Assembly: GCA_938024025.1 (NCBI GenBank)
Contig: CALJBY010000250.1
Coordinates: 1 to 5,861 of the forward strand
Source of the DNA: an uncultured bacterium
GTDB lineage: Bacteria > Desulfobacterota > WTBG01
Direction of reading: 5' to 3'
DNA length: 5,861 nucleotides
Shown here: in pieces, positions 5,377 to 5,861 of the stretch
How the letters are laid out: every line of letters starts with the position of its first letter
How positions within the stretch are numbered: the first letter of the stretch is position 1
Program-made: the position numbers and the translations under genes
The notes under the pieces: model-generated
The model's input: only the letters and a program-made list of their open reading frames with translations
Told to the model about the DNA's origin: nothing
Databases searched by the model: none

Positions 5377-5405
5377 ATTAAAAGAATGGATATGTTCCCT
5401 GGCAA
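5377..5405 (-). promoter_or_regulatory. Candidate sigma70-type promoter upstream of the solute-binding protein gene
   Basis: On the minus strand TTGCCA (5400-5405) is separated by 17 bp from TTTAAT (5377-5382), each one mismatch from the sigma70 consensus boxes. Transcription would start near 5370, giving an untranslated leader of about 17 nt that begins at the ribosome binding site, which is tight. It may drive the binding-protein gene and, as no clear terminator follows, the mla genes. The rest of the 124-bp gap shows no other feature I can support. Confidence 0.4.
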
Positions 5406-5477
5406 TACTTTAAGAGAAAGTTGCTTGTATAAACTGTTATTTTTCTGGCTATTGCATAACACTAATCCATCTAAAAA

Positions 5478-5861
5478 TCAATAAATGACTTGATTGGTCC
5501 AGCCTTGCCGAATGGCGAAGTCAACAAAGCTTTTTACGATTTCTTTGGCTAGTGCATCTGAAAGGGCTTCGATGTCACTTCTCCAGGTTTCAGATGCGGC
5601 ACTGATACCAGAGCTCACCGTAGCTGAGATTATTCCGCCGCCTGGAACGGGACCCATACCAAGCATTGCCGGGCCTAGTCCAGTTTTATCCGAGGTTTCT
5701 ACTGTGGCCATGAACTCCTGCAGCAATTCTTTATGGTTCCCCGAATGTAGATAGATACGTACAATCGTATTTACCTGAGCTGCACCTGCTCCAAATCCAA
5801 TGAACATCCTCTTAAGAGAACTGCCTTCTTCAAGACAGAGAAATTCTCCCTCGATGGACAG
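5478..5861 (-). CDS. C-terminal part of a DUF4410-like protein (partial, cut by window edge)
   Basis: The frame is open from the window edge to the TGA at 5480-5478, giving 127 residues. An internal ATG at 5807 would start mid-domain, since the codons before it continue as coding sequence (FLCLEEGSSLKR, then MFIGFGAGAAQV). The block RMFIGFGAGAAQVNTIVRIY followed by a Gly-rich loop (PVPGGGIISA) and a C-terminal helix (DALAKEIVKSFVDFA) resembles DUF4410 proteins, usually exported lipoproteins of unknown function with a GxGAG...V.V core. The N-terminus, where a lipoprotein signal would lie, is outside the window. It is on the same strand as the binding-protein gene but 124 bp upstream with a candidate promoter between, so it is probably a separate unit. 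Family assignment is by pattern and moderately sure. Confidence 0.65.
   Translation of the reverse strand: MSIEGEFLCLEEGSSLKRMFIGFGAGAAQVNTIVRIYLHSGNHKELLQEFMATVETSDKTGLGPAMLGMGPVPGGGIISATVSSGISAASETWRSDIEALSDALAKEIVKSFVDFAIRQGWTNQVIY

Noticed and set aside
5461..5500. Intrinsic terminator after the DUF4410-like gene
   Set aside because: Only a short GTTAT/ATAAC pairing with a long loop and no following T-tract is seen, so it is not supported.

Overview
The window looks like chromosomal DNA of a Gram-negative (diderm) bacterium of moderate GC content. Two lines of evidence support this: genes for an Mla/MCE-type lipid transporter, which spans an inner and an outer membrane, and several lipoprotein or Sec signal peptides. 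The mix of an MlaE with an N-terminal STAS domain, a PqiC-like lipoprotein, a stand-alone S23-type four-helix-bundle gene and short-period intergenic repeat tracts reminds me of Desulfobacterota (former Deltaproteobacteria). That placement is an inference. There is no rRNA or other marker gene here.

Every gene I can support lies on the minus strand, so the reading order is from high to low coordinates. At the right edge is the C-terminal part of a DUF4410-like protein (5478-5861, cut by the edge). After a 124-bp gap with a candidate promoter comes a family 3 (amino-acid type) solute-binding lipoprotein (4526-5353). It is followed, 102 bp later with no visible terminator, by an Mla-type cluster: mlaE with a fused STAS domain (3281-4423, GTG start), mlaF ATPase (2407-3180), mlaD with a PqiB-like C-terminal tail (877-1821) and a PqiC-like outer-membrane auxiliary lipoprotein (240-875). 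A signal peptide at the left edge (1-78) begins another exported protein that leaves the window.

The transporter genes should work together. MlaE forms the membrane channel, MlaF powers it, MlaD is the periplasmic lipid-handling MCE subunit anchored in the inner membrane, and the lipoprotein is the probable outer-membrane-side partner. The substrate is most likely phospholipid or another hydrophobic molecule; its direction of transport cannot be read from the sequence.

The unusual part is between the genes. mlaF and mlaD are split by a cassette of about 520 bp holding one four-helix-bundle (S23/IVP family) gene, bounded by a perfect 22-bp inverted repeat made of 8-bp units of the form TGGAGTNN. 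The same octamer array occurs a third time at the end of the operon (115-201), there as a large imperfect hairpin with no gene inside. A different repeat with a 7-bp period sits between mlaE and mlaF. No rRNA, tRNA, CRISPR array, transposase, integrase or reverse transcriptase gene is visible. No gene-free stretch exceeds 300 bp.
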